Under the pieces are notes generated by a model that worked only from the letters and a program-made list of their open reading frames with translations, did not search any database and had not been told where the DNA came from. Made by a program: the position numbers and the translations under genes. Positions 10,830 to 21,314 of a stretch of 47,864 bases of DNA are shown one piece after another. The stretch is from Methylomonas koyamae (lineage in GTDB: Bacteria; Pseudomonadota; Gammaproteobacteria; Methylococcales; Methylomonadaceae), in the NCBI GenBank assembly GCA_945877625.1, contig CAMCSF010000003.1:1-47864 (forward strand). Reading direction: 5' to 3'. Each line of letters begins with the position of its first letter. Positions within the stretch are counted from its first letter, which is position 1.

Positions 10830-10838
10830 TCATCAAAA

Positions 10839-11615
10839 ATGGTTGAATTTACTACTCAACAACTTTATGGATTAGTGACTGCGTACTTTTGGCCATTAGT
10901 TCGGATATTAGGGCTATTTACTAGTGCACCGTTCTTTAGCAATCGTAGCGTTCCTGGCCAAGTGAGAGTTGCTCTGGGAACGGCTATGACATTCATTATT
11001 GCTCCCAATCTCCCCCCTTTTCCTGAACAAGATCCTTTATCTTGGACGGGGATTTTAATTGTAATCCAGCAGTTTCTAATTGGCATCTCAATTGGTTTTA
11101 CAATGCGACTGATATTTACCGGCATAGAATTAGCTGGCGAGATGATAGGTATGACGATGGGATTTGGTTTTGCGACATTTTTTGACCCTCAATCACAAGG
11201 GCGCTCATCTTCGTTAAGCCAAATACTGTCTTTATTAACCATGTTATTTCTTATTACCGGCAACTTTCATATTCTATTAATTGAATGTTTAGTTGAAAGC
11301 TTTAAAACCTTACCGATTGGCGAAGCAACACTTAATAAAAACAGCTTCAAACAATTAGCGCTTTGGGGAGGAGAGATTTTTTTTACAGGCCTACAACTAT
11401 CAATGCCAATAGTAACGGCTTTATTTATTATTAATATGGCACTTGGGATTTTAACTAGGGCTGCACCACAATTAAACCTATTCGGAATAGGCTTTCCGAT
11501 AACTTTATTAACAGGCTTGCTGATGTTTGACCTGATGCTACCCTATTGGTCAATACCTTTATTAGATTATGTGCAGAATGGCATTAATATGATTAAACAA
11601 TTAATACAAATTTAG
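10839..11615 (+). CDS. fliR: Flagellar biosynthetic protein FliR
   Basis: Export-gate family; GFGFATFFDPQSQGRSSSLSQILSLLTMLFLITGNFH. Confidence 0.97.
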   Translation: MVEFTTQQLYGLVTAYFWPLVRILGLFTSAPFFSNRSVPGQVRVALGTAMTFIIAPNLPPFPEQDPLSWTGILIVIQQFLIGISIGFTMRLIFTGIELAGEMIGMTMGFGFATFFDPQSQGRSSSLSQILSLLTMLFLITGNFHILLIECLVESFKTLPIGEATLNKNSFKQLALWGGEIFFTGLQLSMPIVTALFIINMALGILTRAAPQLNLFGIGFPITLLTGLLMFDLMLPYWSIPLLDYVQNGINMIKQLIQI

Positions 11616-11669
11616 CATCAATCAGAGCCAAAAAATTAGCGATCACGAATGGCTATTAAAAATAGCTGG

Positions 11670-12575
11670 TTAACCAATAAAATTAAATAAACTTAGATTA
11701 TTAGTTTGTGCAAAAGTTTTCTGAGCTGCTTGCAAAATCATTTGTTGTCGCGCTAAATCTGACAATGCTTTGTTGTAATCAAGATCTTTGAGCGATGATA
11801 AGGTTTGTCCATAACTTAAATCCTTGTCAGAACCTAGCGAATTCAAACTATCAATTTCTTGCATCCGTGTACCAACCGAGGCACGTGAGTTATTGACTTG
11901 ATTCATGGCCGAATTAAGACTCGTTGCTAATTCTGCCAATGAAGTCTGACGAGAAGAAGCCGAAGCTGAACCTGATTTTAAAACATCAATGGTACTTTTT
12001 AATTTGTTAAAAAAATCAGCATTATTAGGGAATAAACTTTCGCCATTAATACTAATATCCATTGAACGAAAAGTATCGACTTTTACACTGACTTGCTCTT
12101 GAGCACCCTGATAACTTACAACACCATTTGATACTGCAAATGGCTTGATATCTGTATTTTGTCCAGCAAATAGATAATGCCCTGCCCCATCCGTAGAGTT
12201 TGCCAATGCTAATAATTGGTTATATTGACCTTCTAATGCACTACCAATATAGCTGAGTTGATCACTAGACAAAACACCATTACCGGCAGAAATAACTTGC
12301 TCGTTGATACTTTGTAAAGTTTCTGTGATGGTCGATAAAGTGCCATCAACAATGCCCAAAGTACTTTGCAAAGACAATCGATTTTTAGCGTATTGAGTGT
12401 TAATCGCAGAGGACTGTTGCACTTCTAAAACCTGAGCCGAAGCAACTGGATCATCAGATGGCGAAATCATTTTTCTACCGCTTGAAACCTGCATAGAAAT
12501 TTTATCTAACTTGCTTTGTTGCTCCATTAATCGCGAGCTAGCGCCATTAAAAATACTATTGGTACTAATACGCAT
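11670..12575 (-). CDS. flgL: Flagellar hook-associated protein 3 FlgL
   Basis: Flagellin-like N-terminus MRISTNSIFNGASSRLMEQQSKLDKISMQVSSGRKMISPSDDPVAS. Confidence 0.96.
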   Translation of the reverse strand: MRISTNSIFNGASSRLMEQQSKLDKISMQVSSGRKMISPSDDPVASAQVLEVQQSSAINTQYAKNRLSLQSTLGIVDGTLSTITETLQSINEQVISAGNGVLSSDQLSYIGSALEGQYNQLLALANSTDGAGHYLFAGQNTDIKPFAVSNGVVSYQGAQEQVSVKVDTFRSMDISINGESLFPNNADFFNKLKSTIDVLKSGSASASSRQTSLAELATSLNSAMNQVNNSRASVGTRMQEIDSLNSLGSDKDLSYGQTLSSLKDLDYNKALSDLARQQMILQAAQKTFAQTNNLSLFNFIG

Positions 12576-12588
12576 TGGCTATTCTCCT

Positions 12589-13974
12589 TTAATTAACTGC
12601 AAGCAAACTATCAAATAGTTTTTGAGATGTTTGAATCACTTTTCCTGCTGCCTGATAGGCTTGTTGATATTTTAATAAATTAGCGGCTTCTTCATCTAAA
12701 TTGACACCAGAAACATTTTGTATAGCCGCATCAGCTTGTTTAGTAATATTGTCTGCTGAGGTTGAACTTAACTCTAATTCTCTGGTTTTACTACCAATCT
12801 GATTAACCATTTTTGCATAAGCCGTCTGAAAACTGATGGTACCACCATTCATAACTGGCTTGGTTTGCAAGTCAATCATTTTTAGAATATTGCCATTATC
12901 GCCTGACCTAACTGGATTATTAGACGATGCCGCAGCAATTTGACTATTATTTGTCAGATTTAAACTAATACTTGATCCATCAGCAGAAATAGCAAAAAAA
13001 TCGCCGCCTGGGTTACCATCTGCCGTAAAACCTTGAGCATTTTGATCATTCATGCTTTGGGCAAAGGCTTTCATAATATCAGTTAATGCGTTTTCAGCTT
13101 TAGCTAAATCCCCTGATCTAAAATCTAACAAGCCTCTCAAAGCACCACCACCTAGATTATTAGGTGTAATCGTTGCTTGAGCATCATTTGAACCATAAGC
13201 CACGTCTAACTGACTGGCATCAGAAGCTGATTGCACCGAATAGAGCTTATATATCGCCCCATTCACAACCAAAGGTTGACCATTAGCAATGTAAACATCG
13301 TATCGATCATCTTGCCTGACCACATTGGCTTTAACTTGCTTACTGAGATCATCCACCAATTTATCGCGCGCATCTAAAAGATCATTAACCGGTTTACCAT
13401 TAGCGGCTGTTTGTGCTTGACCTATAACAGAGTTTAAGACTGAAATTTGCTCCGCTATATTATTAATATCATCGACACTGGTAGTAATTTGATCATTAAT
13501 GCCTTTACCGAAACTTTTCAATCTATATTGTAAATCGTTAAAACGCGAGGTTAAAGCATCTGCAGTGGTTAACAAAGCCTCTCTTGCGGGCTCATCGCTC
13601 GGCGCTGATGATAGATTGTGTAAGCCATTGAAAAACTCCTGCATGGCTGGCGACAAGCCAGCATCAGGATCAGAAAGCATGTTGTTAATCTGTTGGATTT
13701 GATCAAATTGAGTTTGCAATTGACTACTGGTCGCTTGTGCCGAAACTTTATTATCGACTAAGAAACTGTTGTAAGCTCTCTGCACGCTGGCGACTTGAAC
13801 ACCCGAACCATTATTGGCATAGCCCATAATCGAATCAGGCATGATCGCCACTTGTTGAACCGACTGACGGCTATAGCCAGGAGTAGCAGCATTAGCAATA
13901 TTTTGGCCTGTAGTATTGATTCCCGCTTGAGCGGCGACCAATGCACTTTGTGCGATACTGAAAATGTTAGCCAT
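12589..13974 (-). CDS. flgK: Flagellar hook-associated protein 1 FlgK
   Basis: N-terminal TTGQNIANAATPGYSRQSV; C-terminal SGVNLDEEAANLLKYQQAYQAAGKVIQTSQKLFDSLL. Confidence 0.97.
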   Translation of the reverse strand: MANIFSIAQSALVAAQAGINTTGQNIANAATPGYSRQSVQQVAIMPDSIMGYANNGSGVQVASVQRAYNSFLVDNKVSAQATSSQLQTQFDQIQQINNMLSDPDAGLSPAMQEFFNGLHNLSSAPSDEPAREALLTTADALTSRFNDLQYRLKSFGKGINDQITTSVDDINNIAEQISVLNSVIGQAQTAANGKPVNDLLDARDKLVDDLSKQVKANVVRQDDRYDVYIANGQPLVVNGAIYKLYSVQSASDASQLDVAYGSNDAQATITPNNLGGGALRGLLDFRSGDLAKAENALTDIMKAFAQSMNDQNAQGFTADGNPGGDFFAISADGSSISLNLTNNSQIAAASSNNPVRSGDNGNILKMIDLQTKPVMNGGTISFQTAYAKMVNQIGSKTRELELSSTSADNITKQADAAIQNVSGVNLDEEAANLLKYQQAYQAAGKVIQTSQKLFDSLLAVN

Positions 13975-14063
13975 ATTGCCTCCTTGGATAAGCGTGTAAT
14001 AAGTTAAACCGATACTGCTATAACGACCGGAAATTTGAAAACTTGATAGTATTTAAAAAATAA

Positions 14064-15008
14064 TTAGCTGGACTCAATCCGCTGAATCACTTTCATCAAT
14101 TTATTGGCGTAAGCTGGATCGGTTGCATAACCGGCTTTTTGCAAACCTTGAGCAAAACCTTGAGGGGTTTGACCATTAGCAATTACATTGCCATAGCGAG
14201 GACTATTGCTTAATAACTGCGCATAATCACGAAATGCTTCAGATTCAGAATTATAGGCTTTAAACCTAGCAACCACTTTTCTAGGCACACCATCGATGTA
14301 TTCTGTCGTGGTAATTTCTGCAACTTTGCCTTTCCAATCAGATCCGGCTTTAATCCCGAACAGATTATGACTAGAACTGCCATCAGCCATATTGATTTCA
14401 CGCTGCCCCCAACCACTCTCCAATGCGGCCTGCGCCAGAATAAATGACGATGGAATGCCAGTTAACTGCTCGGCTTGTTTGGCATGAGATTGCATTTTGT
14501 TGCAAAAATCTTGAACCGAGCCTGATGCCGAAGGGTTTTTTGAAACTGATGCCGATTTATCCATCATACTCAAATCAATATCGGCCATTGGTGCCAAATG
14601 AGCGATATTTCTTAACACGGCTGAGCGTAAATGACTTTCCGCTACATTAGGCAGCAGATTCGAGGCGACATAAGCTGTCGATTGTTTTTGAGATAAAGCT
14701 GCATCGGGATTATTTTTATTTATTTGCTGGATTAGCATATCCGCCAAGCCCATACCGCGATTAGCAAGGGTTTGACTGAGCTGTTGGTCGTACATTGATG
14801 TGTACAATGCTTTTTCATGACTTTCAAATAATCCACCTTCCGGCGTCGCTTTGCGCATACTTTGCAACATCATGTTAATGAACAAGGCTTCAAATTGCTT
14901 GGCAGATTGTTTTAACGCTTCGGGTGAATTCTGTTGCGCCATATTTCTTAACTTAGCGACACCTTGCACATCCATCGCCAAATCATTATTACTCACCAAA
15001 CCAGCCAT
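14064..15008 (-). CDS. flgJ: Flagellar rod assembly protein/muramidase FlgJ
   Basis: N-terminal rod-capping domain; C-terminal glucosaminidase domain (SFILAQAALESGWGQREI...NLFGIKAGSDWKGK). Confidence 0.96.
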   Translation of the reverse strand: MAGLVSNNDLAMDVQGVAKLRNMAQQNSPEALKQSAKQFEALFINMMLQSMRKATPEGGLFESHEKALYTSMYDQQLSQTLANRGMGLADMLIQQINKNNPDAALSQKQSTAYVASNLLPNVAESHLRSAVLRNIAHLAPMADIDLSMMDKSASVSKNPSASGSVQDFCNKMQSHAKQAEQLTGIPSSFILAQAALESGWGQREINMADGSSSHNLFGIKAGSDWKGKVAEITTTEYIDGVPRKVVARFKAYNSESEAFRDYAQLLSNSPRYGNVIANGQTPQGFAQGLQKAGYATDPAYANKLMKVIQRIESS

Positions 15009-15009
15009 A

Positions 15010-16068
15010 TTAAATCACCTCAAGTTCGGCATGTAAGGCGCCGGCAGCTTTCATTGACTGTAAAATCACCAACAAATCTTGCGGTGATGCACCGATACTA
15101 TTTAAAGCTTTAACCACATCCGACAATAAAACCCCAGAATTCAAGACCATCATTTTACCTACCGATGCAGGTACAGGCTGAGTGACCAATGGATTGTCAC
15201 TAACAACAATCGAAATATCACCATGCGATACCGCACAATTATCCAAAGTTACAGCCTGATTCATCACCACCGAACCAGAACGGGTGTTTAAGACGACTTT
15301 GGGCACAACAGGCTCAGCAGGAACATCTAACATTTCCATTTGACCAATAAATGCCACTCTATCGTTGTAATTTTGTGGTGCACGCACTTGAATCACGCGA
15401 CCATTTTGGGCTTGTGCAGCGCCATTACCAAAGCGCAAATTAAGCACTTCAGCAATCCGCCCCGCGGTACTAAAGTCGTTATCTTTCAGTTCGAGCATGA
15501 CATAATTTTCATCACCCAAACTACTTTCCACTAACCGCTCGACAGTCGCACCATTTTTAATCATGCTGACTTTACCCGCCAAGGCTTGAGGCCCTGACGC
15601 GATGGGTGTTAAACCATTACCAATAGTTAGATTGCCTTGCGCAATGGCATAGATTTGACCATCAGCCCCTTTCAATGGCGTCATTAATAAGGTCCCTCCA
15701 CGCAAACTTTTGGCGGTACCGATTGAAGAAACCGTTACATCAAAGGTTTGTCCAGGTTGAGAAAAGCCTTCCATTTGACCGGTTACCATCACTGCTGCAA
15801 GATTTCTACTTTTAGGATTAGTCCCTGGCGGCAAATTAACCCCCATTTGCTGCATCAGATTCAAAACCGTTTGATTGGTAAATGGGGTTTGGTCTCCAGT
15901 TCCTTCCAAGCCACTCACTAAGCCATAACCAATCACCTGATTATGTCTAACGCCTTGAACTCCTACTAAATCTTTAATTCGTTGAGCGTTAGCAATAGAG
16001 GGATAAATCAACACAATGGCTAAACAGACATTGAACCAGCGTGACTTTTTAGTGCAAACAATGTTCAT
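15010..16068 (-). CDS. flgI: Flagellar P-ring protein FlgI
   Basis: RIKDLVGVQGVRHNQVIGYGLVSGLEGTGDQTPFT. Confidence 0.98.
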   Translation of the reverse strand: MNIVCTKKSRWFNVCLAIVLIYPSIANAQRIKDLVGVQGVRHNQVIGYGLVSGLEGTGDQTPFTNQTVLNLMQQMGVNLPPGTNPKSRNLAAVMVTGQMEGFSQPGQTFDVTVSSIGTAKSLRGGTLLMTPLKGADGQIYAIAQGNLTIGNGLTPIASGPQALAGKVSMIKNGATVERLVESSLGDENYVMLELKDNDFSTAGRIAEVLNLRFGNGAAQAQNGRVIQVRAPQNYNDRVAFIGQMEMLDVPAEPVVPKVVLNTRSGSVVMNQAVTLDNCAVSHGDISIVVSDNPLVTQPVPASVGKMMVLNSGVLLSDVVKALNSIGASPQDLLVILQSMKAAGALHAELEVI

Positions 16069-16718
16069 AACAGCAATACTGTAGAGAAGATTCGATTCAG
16101 CGATTTTAATATTTCAGCAGGATCTACTTGGGTGTTGGTGCGGTATTCGACTCTAGCGTCGGCTAATTTAGTTGAAGGTATCGTATTGCCAATCTCGATA
16201 GTGATAGGGGTAACCACGCCTGATAAGCGAATAAACTCTGTGCCTTTATCCATGCCAATTTGCTTTTCACCACTGACCAACAAATTGCCATTAGGTAATA
16301 CTTCGATCACTGTCACAGCAATACTGCCAGAGAAGTTGTAACTAGCACTACCCGCGGCTTTGCCATCAGATTGAATTTTGGTTTCCTCAGCCGCTTCCAT
16401 GCCTGCAATTTTCAAACCAAACATTTTGTCCAAATGTGCATCAATCTTACCGGTTTTGTTATCTGACGCGGTATTCTTCTTATCAGCAGAAACCTTTTCT
16501 CTAATAACAACCGTTAAAACATCGCCTACAGCACGAGCACGGTAGTCCTCAAACAAAGGTCGAAATGAAGCAGCTTGAAAAATAGCGCCATTCTTACTGA
16601 CAGGAGGCGGCATGACCGCTTCGGGACGAGCGGTGGTCTGATGCGGCACAATTGATGTTGGTGCTACAGCACAACCGGTCAGCACCAAAAACATAGTCAT
16701 CAATAAACAGCGGATCAT
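16065..16718 (-). CDS. flgH: Flagellar L-ring lipoprotein FlgH
   Basis: Lipobox LTGC; DYRARAVGDVLTVVIREKVSADKKN; GEKQIGMDKGTEFIRLSGVV. Confidence 0.97.
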   Translation of the reverse strand: MIRCLLMTMFLVLTGCAVAPTSIVPHQTTARPEAVMPPPVSKNGAIFQAASFRPLFEDYRARAVGDVLTVVIREKVSADKKNTASDNKTGKIDAHLDKMFGLKIAGMEAAEETKIQSDGKAAGSASYNFSGSIAVTVIEVLPNGNLLVSGEKQIGMDKGTEFIRLSGVVTPITIEIGNTIPSTKLADARVEYRTNTQVDPAEILKSLNRIFSTVLLL

Positions 16719-16734
16719 ATTGATTCTCTAACTA

Positions 16735-17517
16735 TTACAACTGAGCAAGTTTTTGTAACATTTGATCAGAAGTAGTAATCGCTTTACTACTAATTTCATA
16801 CGCTCGCTGGGCTTGAATCATATTGGTCATTTCTTCAACCACGTTAACATTAGACGTTTCTATATAACGCTGTGCCAGATAGCCCATCCCATTACTATCG
16901 GGAAGATTAACAACTGGCGCACCGGAAGCAGCCGTTTCCACATAAAGATTTTCACCTTTTGCTTCTAATCCGGCTGGATTGATAAAGCTGGCTAATTCGA
17001 TAGCACCAATTTGATTCGGAGTCACAGCACCAGGCTGAGTAACCGAGACGGTGCCATCACGACCAACGGTTAAGCTCAATGCATCGATAGGTACAAACAT
17101 TGCCGGCTGGACTTGATAACCACTCGATGTCACTAACTGACCTTGACTATCAACCTGAAAAGAGCCATCACGGGTATATGCCAAAGTACCATCCGGCATC
17201 ATGACTTGGAAAAACCCTGAGCCTTGAATAGCAACATCTTTATCATTACCGGTTTGTTGTAAGTTACCTTGTGTAAACAAGCGCTCTGCAGCCACTGCTT
17301 TCACCCCGGTTCCCAACTGCAATCCTGATGGCAACTGGGTTTGCTGAGATGACTGGGCACCAGGTTGACGAATATTCTGATACAACAAGTCCTCAAACAC
17401 CGCTCGGGAACGTTTAAAACCGTTAGTACCAACATTAGCTAAATTATTGGTAATAACATCAAGCTGAGTTTGCTGAGCTTCTAGTCCCGTTTTAGCAATC
17501 CATAATGACCGTATCAT
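16735..17517 (-). CDS. flgG: Flagellar distal rod protein FlgG
   Basis: [47 protein letters not shown]. Confidence 0.98.
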   Translation of the reverse strand: MIRSLWIAKTGLEAQQTQLDVITNNLANVGTNGFKRSRAVFEDLLYQNIRQPGAQSSQQTQLPSGLQLGTGVKAVAAERLFTQGNLQQTGNDKDVAIQGSGFFQVMMPDGTLAYTRDGSFQVDSQGQLVTSSGYQVQPAMFVPIDALSLTVGRDGTVSVTQPGAVTPNQIGAIELASFINPAGLEAKGENLYVETAASGAPVVNLPDSNGMGYLAQRYIETSNVNVVEEMTNMIQAQRAYEISSKAITTSDQMLQKLAQL

Positions 17518-17549
17518 AGCCCCTCTTTATTTAATAATCGTGATGAGCA

Positions 17550-18290
17550 TTAGCTCAGGTTCATAATCTGACTAGCTTTGGTCGCATTATCTTCAGCTTT
17601 TTTCAGCATGTCGATTTGCATTTCAAACTGGCGCCCCAAACTAATCATCTTAACCATGGTTTCAACCACATTGACGTTACTATCTTCCAATGCCCCGCCT
17701 TGTACACGCACCGATAAATCCGCTGGTGCAGGAGCACCATCAGTAGTACGAAACAAACCATCATCGCCTCGCTTCAGGGTTTCCTGAGGGGGATTGACTA
17801 ATTTGATTCGACCAATCATTTCCATAGCCACCGGCGTAGTTCCCGGCACCAATGAAGAAATCGTGCCATCTTTACCGATCATCAACGGCGAATCGTACTG
17901 AAGTGTAATTGGTCCGTTTTCACCCACCACAACCTGCCCCGCTTCGGTTTGCAAGGTACCGTTTTGATTCACTTTTAAGGAACCTGCTCTGGTATAAGCC
18001 TCGCTACCATCAGCGGCTTGAACCGCAATCCATCCATTGCCCTCAATGGCCATGTCTAAATTACGCCCCGTTTGCTGAATAGCACCGGGTGAAAAATTAG
18101 CACCTGCTGTTTGATCAACAACATGAACCCGAGTCTGCAAGCCTTTACCGAAAATAGGCACTGCGCGAAAACTATCAATTTGCTCGCGAAATCCTGTAGT
18201 CGCTGCATTTGCCATATTATGAGAAACAGTGGTCTGCTGCTCCATAATATGTTTAGCGCCAGTCATAGCGGTATAAATTAAACGATCCAT
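17550..18290 (-). CDS. flgF: Flagellar proximal rod protein FlgF
   Basis: MDRLIYTAMTGAKHIMEQQTTVSHNMANAATTGFREQ. Confidence 0.97.
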   Translation of the reverse strand: MDRLIYTAMTGAKHIMEQQTTVSHNMANAATTGFREQIDSFRAVPIFGKGLQTRVHVVDQTAGANFSPGAIQQTGRNLDMAIEGNGWIAVQAADGSEAYTRAGSLKVNQNGTLQTEAGQVVVGENGPITLQYDSPLMIGKDGTISSLVPGTTPVAMEMIGRIKLVNPPQETLKRGDDGLFRTTDGAPAPADLSVRVQGGALEDSNVNVVETMVKMISLGRQFEMQIDMLKKAEDNATKASQIMNLS

Positions 18291-18324
18291 ATCAATAATC
18301 CCAAAACGATAAGAAATTTAAGCG

Positions 18325-19620
18325 TTAACGTGACAGATTAACTATATTCTGCAAAATTTCATCCTTTTTCTTCGAAACTTCCGCTGCTGATTGAAACGCC
18401 CTTTGTGCTGAAATTAATTTCATCATTTCTGTGGTTAAATCAATATTAGAATCCTCAGTAGCAGAACCTTCGATAGAACCGAATTTCAGATCAGCATTTG
18501 AACTGGTAGAATCTATCATATTAGGGCTCTTTTCCCATTTACCTGAAAATGGGACCGGACTACCATCCCAACCGACACTGAAACTAGCACTTTCTTTCCA
18601 TTTATTACCCCCCGTTGCTATTAATCCATTTAAATTATCAAATCTTATCAATGCAACTTGAGCTACTTTAACACTATTACCATTACTATATTCGGTCGTG
18701 ATGACGCCGTTTGGCGCTACTTTATAGCTCACCACATCACCTTTTCCAAAACCATCTTGCCGATTACTTTCTGCAGCAAAACTACCACTATATTGACTGG
18801 TCCCAGCAAAATTTAAGTTAAAATTAGGTGAGTTAAAATCGGTACTACCGTAGGGATCATTAAACGTCATATTTGGATCACCATCAATTACCAACGCACC
18901 CGAAGAAAAATTTAATGAAATACTATTTTCTGCAGGATATATTTTAGATGGAATTGCCAATGAATCAACCAACTGAGAATTAACCGCCCATGTTGAAGTA
19001 TCTTTTTTAGTATAAAAAGTTTTCAAATCATATTGATCACCATTATCATTATACACTTTGGTAACTGTTGAATGATTATAGGTTTTAGGATCTATAGAAT
19101 TAAAATCAACATCAATTGGATCAACCCTTGAATCTAAAGTAAGCTTTAAATCCACATTCTTTGTTGGAGTGGATTCATTTGTAGTAGGTATTTTTATAGG
19201 AACTAAGTCAACATCCGAAGCCTTTTGATAACCCGTTAGTCTATCTCCAGCCATATTGACAACATACCCCTCGCTATCGACCGAAAACTGACCATTGCGG
19301 GAATAAACAACTTCACCGCTGTTAGTATTAGTATTGGTAGTATTGCTATTAGTCGTTTTGCTTTCCAATCTAAACAAACTATTACCATTAATAGCCATAT
19401 CAAGCGGATTACTGGTAGCAGTAATATTGCCTTGCGTGAAATTCTGAATAGAATCTACACGTCTAACATTGTTACCTACCGGTGATAAAGCGCTAGCAAT
19501 AATATCGTTAAAACTAGCACCTTTAAAACCAACCGTATTAGCATTAGCGATGTTATTGCCTAATATTTCAAGATTACGCTGCGCGGCTTGTAAAGCCGAT
19601 GGATCAAGTTGAAAACCCAT
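18325..19620 (-). CDS. flgE: Flagellar hook protein FlgE
   Basis: N-terminal LEILGNNIANANTVGFKGA; C-terminal EDSNIDLTTEMMKLISAQRAFQSAAEV. Confidence 0.96.
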   Translation of the reverse strand: MGFQLDPSALQAAQRNLEILGNNIANANTVGFKGASFNDIIASALSPVGNNVRRVDSIQNFTQGNITATSNPLDMAINGNSLFRLESKTTNSNTTNTNTNSGEVVYSRNGQFSVDSEGYVVNMAGDRLTGYQKASDVDLVPIKIPTTNESTPTKNVDLKLTLDSRVDPIDVDFNSIDPKTYNHSTVTKVYNDNGDQYDLKTFYTKKDTSTWAVNSQLVDSLAIPSKIYPAENSISLNFSSGALVIDGDPNMTFNDPYGSTDFNSPNFNLNFAGTSQYSGSFAAESNRQDGFGKGDVVSYKVAPNGVITTEYSNGNSVKVAQVALIRFDNLNGLIATGGNKWKESASFSVGWDGSPVPFSGKWEKSPNMIDSTSSNADLKFGSIEGSATEDSNIDLTTEMMKLISAQRAFQSAAEVSKKKDEILQNIVNLSR

Positions 19621-19649
19621 AATAATTCCTTGATTTTTACTCTAAATAA

Positions 19650-20318
19650 TTACCGAATTTCTCGTATATCTGATAATGCAAAATCACCTAAATTGGTTGA
19701 ATTCAGTTTAGCAACCCCACCTGAAAGCGAAACGTTATCAACCTTACCGAGTGATAAGCTAGGTACAGTTATAGCTTTACCGTCTTGAAGCGCTTCTATT
19801 TGGAAGCTATAAACCCCATCACTAGCTACTGAGCCGCTATCGGTTTCGCCATCCCATAATAAACTTTGCACACCTGCGGTTTGTGGCCCTAAATCCATGG
19901 TGTGAACAACATTACCGCCACTATTAAGAATGGTCACTTTTAAGTCATCAACACCTTGAGACAATTCCATACCCATTTCAGCACTGCCTTGGGCCAGCTT
20001 TAGACTGTTACCAGGCACTAAAACAGTATGCCCTAATAAAGAAGCCGCTTTCATTGAATCACTACTTTTCACATTACCGGCAATTGCTGAGAGCGTCTCA
20101 TTCAGTTTGTTGATACCAGACACCATATTGATTTGCGAAATCTGGGTTGTCATCTGTGAGTTATCCATTGGATTTAATGGATCCTGATTTTTCATTTGCG
20201 CAATCAATAACTTCATAAACCGAGATTGAGTTTCATCGGGACTACTAGTCGTTATCTGATTATTTGTAGCTGTGGTTGTACCCGCACTACTCACACTATT
20301 AATTGCCATAACAGCCAC
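19650..20318 (-). CDS. flgD: Flagellar hook-capping protein FlgD
   Basis: SRFMKLLIAQMKNQDPLNPMDNSQMTTQISQINMVSGINKLNETL. Confidence 0.97.
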   Translation of the reverse strand: MAVMAINSVSSAGTTTATNNQITTSSPDETQSRFMKLLIAQMKNQDPLNPMDNSQMTTQISQINMVSGINKLNETLSAIAGNVKSSDSMKAASLLGHTVLVPGNSLKLAQGSAEMGMELSQGVDDLKVTILNSGGNVVHTMDLGPQTAGVQSLLWDGETDSGSVASDGVYSFQIEALQDGKAITVPSLSLGKVDNVSLSGGVAKLNSTNLGDFALSDIREIR

Positions 20319-20326
20319 CTCCTGAA

Positions 20327-20731
20327 TTATTGACCTAGCGTCAGTGTTTTAAGCAGCATCGATTTAGCTGCATTTAAAGTATCAATGTTGTTTTGATAAG
20401 AACGGGAAGCGGACAGCATATTCACCATTTCTTCAGTGACATTGACATTGGGCATAGCCACATAGCCATTACTATCGGCATTGGGGTGACCTGGGTTGTA
20501 AACCATTTTAGGTGGCGCCGTATCTTCGATAACTTTAGAGACTTTAACAGTAGCATCCTTATCACCACCAACAGGTACTGTCATAAATTCAACTTGTTTT
20601 GCTCGATAAGGCTGGTCATTAGGGCCTACTGCACTATCAGCATTTGCAATGTTACTGGCGACAGCATTTAAGCGTTTGCTTTGTGCCGACATCGCAGAGC
20701 CAGCAATGTTAAAAATATTGAGTAAAGACAT
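20327..20731 (-). CDS. flgC: Flagellar rod protein FlgC
   Basis: [34 protein letters not shown]-terminal [21 protein letters not shown]. Confidence 0.97.
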   Translation of the reverse strand: MSLLNIFNIAGSAMSAQSKRLNAVASNIANADSAVGPNDQPYRAKQVEFMTVPVGGDKDATVKVSKVIEDTAPPKMVYNPGHPNADSNGYVAMPNVNVTEEMVNMLSASRSYQNNIDTLNAAKSMLLKTLTLGQ

Positions 20732-20736
20732 TGGGG

Positions 20737-21141
20737 TTATCCTTGAAGAACACTTAATAATTCTTTGATGTCATGGTGAGCCATCGCTACATCTGATTCA
20801 TAACGCATGGCATTTTCAGCAAATGCATTGCGCTCAACATCCATATCAACCGTATTGTCATCAAGATTATTTTGCGTAGGTTTACGAAAAAAAACGCTAG
20901 GATTTTCAACAATGGATTGGCTAGATAGATGGACTGGATTAGTCTTTACGAGCGGTAGACTATTAGCATCCTGAGTTTGCGACATTGCTGACTGCATGGC
21001 TTTATTGAAATCAAAATCGCGGGCTTTAAAACCGGGAGTGTCGGCATTTGCAATGTTAGACGCCAAAATTTGCTGACGCTGACTACGCAAACGCAATGCG
21101 TTTTCATAATACCCTAGCGCACTATCTAATTTTCCTGCCAT
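20737..21141 (-). CDS. flgB: Flagellar rod protein FlgB
   Basis: [24 protein letters not shown]; internal start [13 protein letters not shown] preferred over ORF start 21186. Confidence 0.95.
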   Translation of the reverse strand: MAGKLDSALGYYENALRLRSQRQQILASNIANADTPGFKARDFDFNKAMQSAMSQTQDANSLPLVKTNPVHLSSQSIVENPSVFFRKPTQNNLDDNTVDMDVERNAFAENAMRYESDVAMAHHDIKELLSVLQG

Positions 21142-21314
21142 TACAATACCTCTTGGCTGTCTAAAATGTTTGAAATCCAAAACCAACGGATTTTTAGATC
21201 TCTGATTTTAAGCAAATTTGACACAGTTCATTTGACTAATAAGCAGTCAAAATAGACTTTAGTTCAAGGCTTTGAATTGTGTTATTTAACCCCTTGAATC
21301 GATATACTGACACG

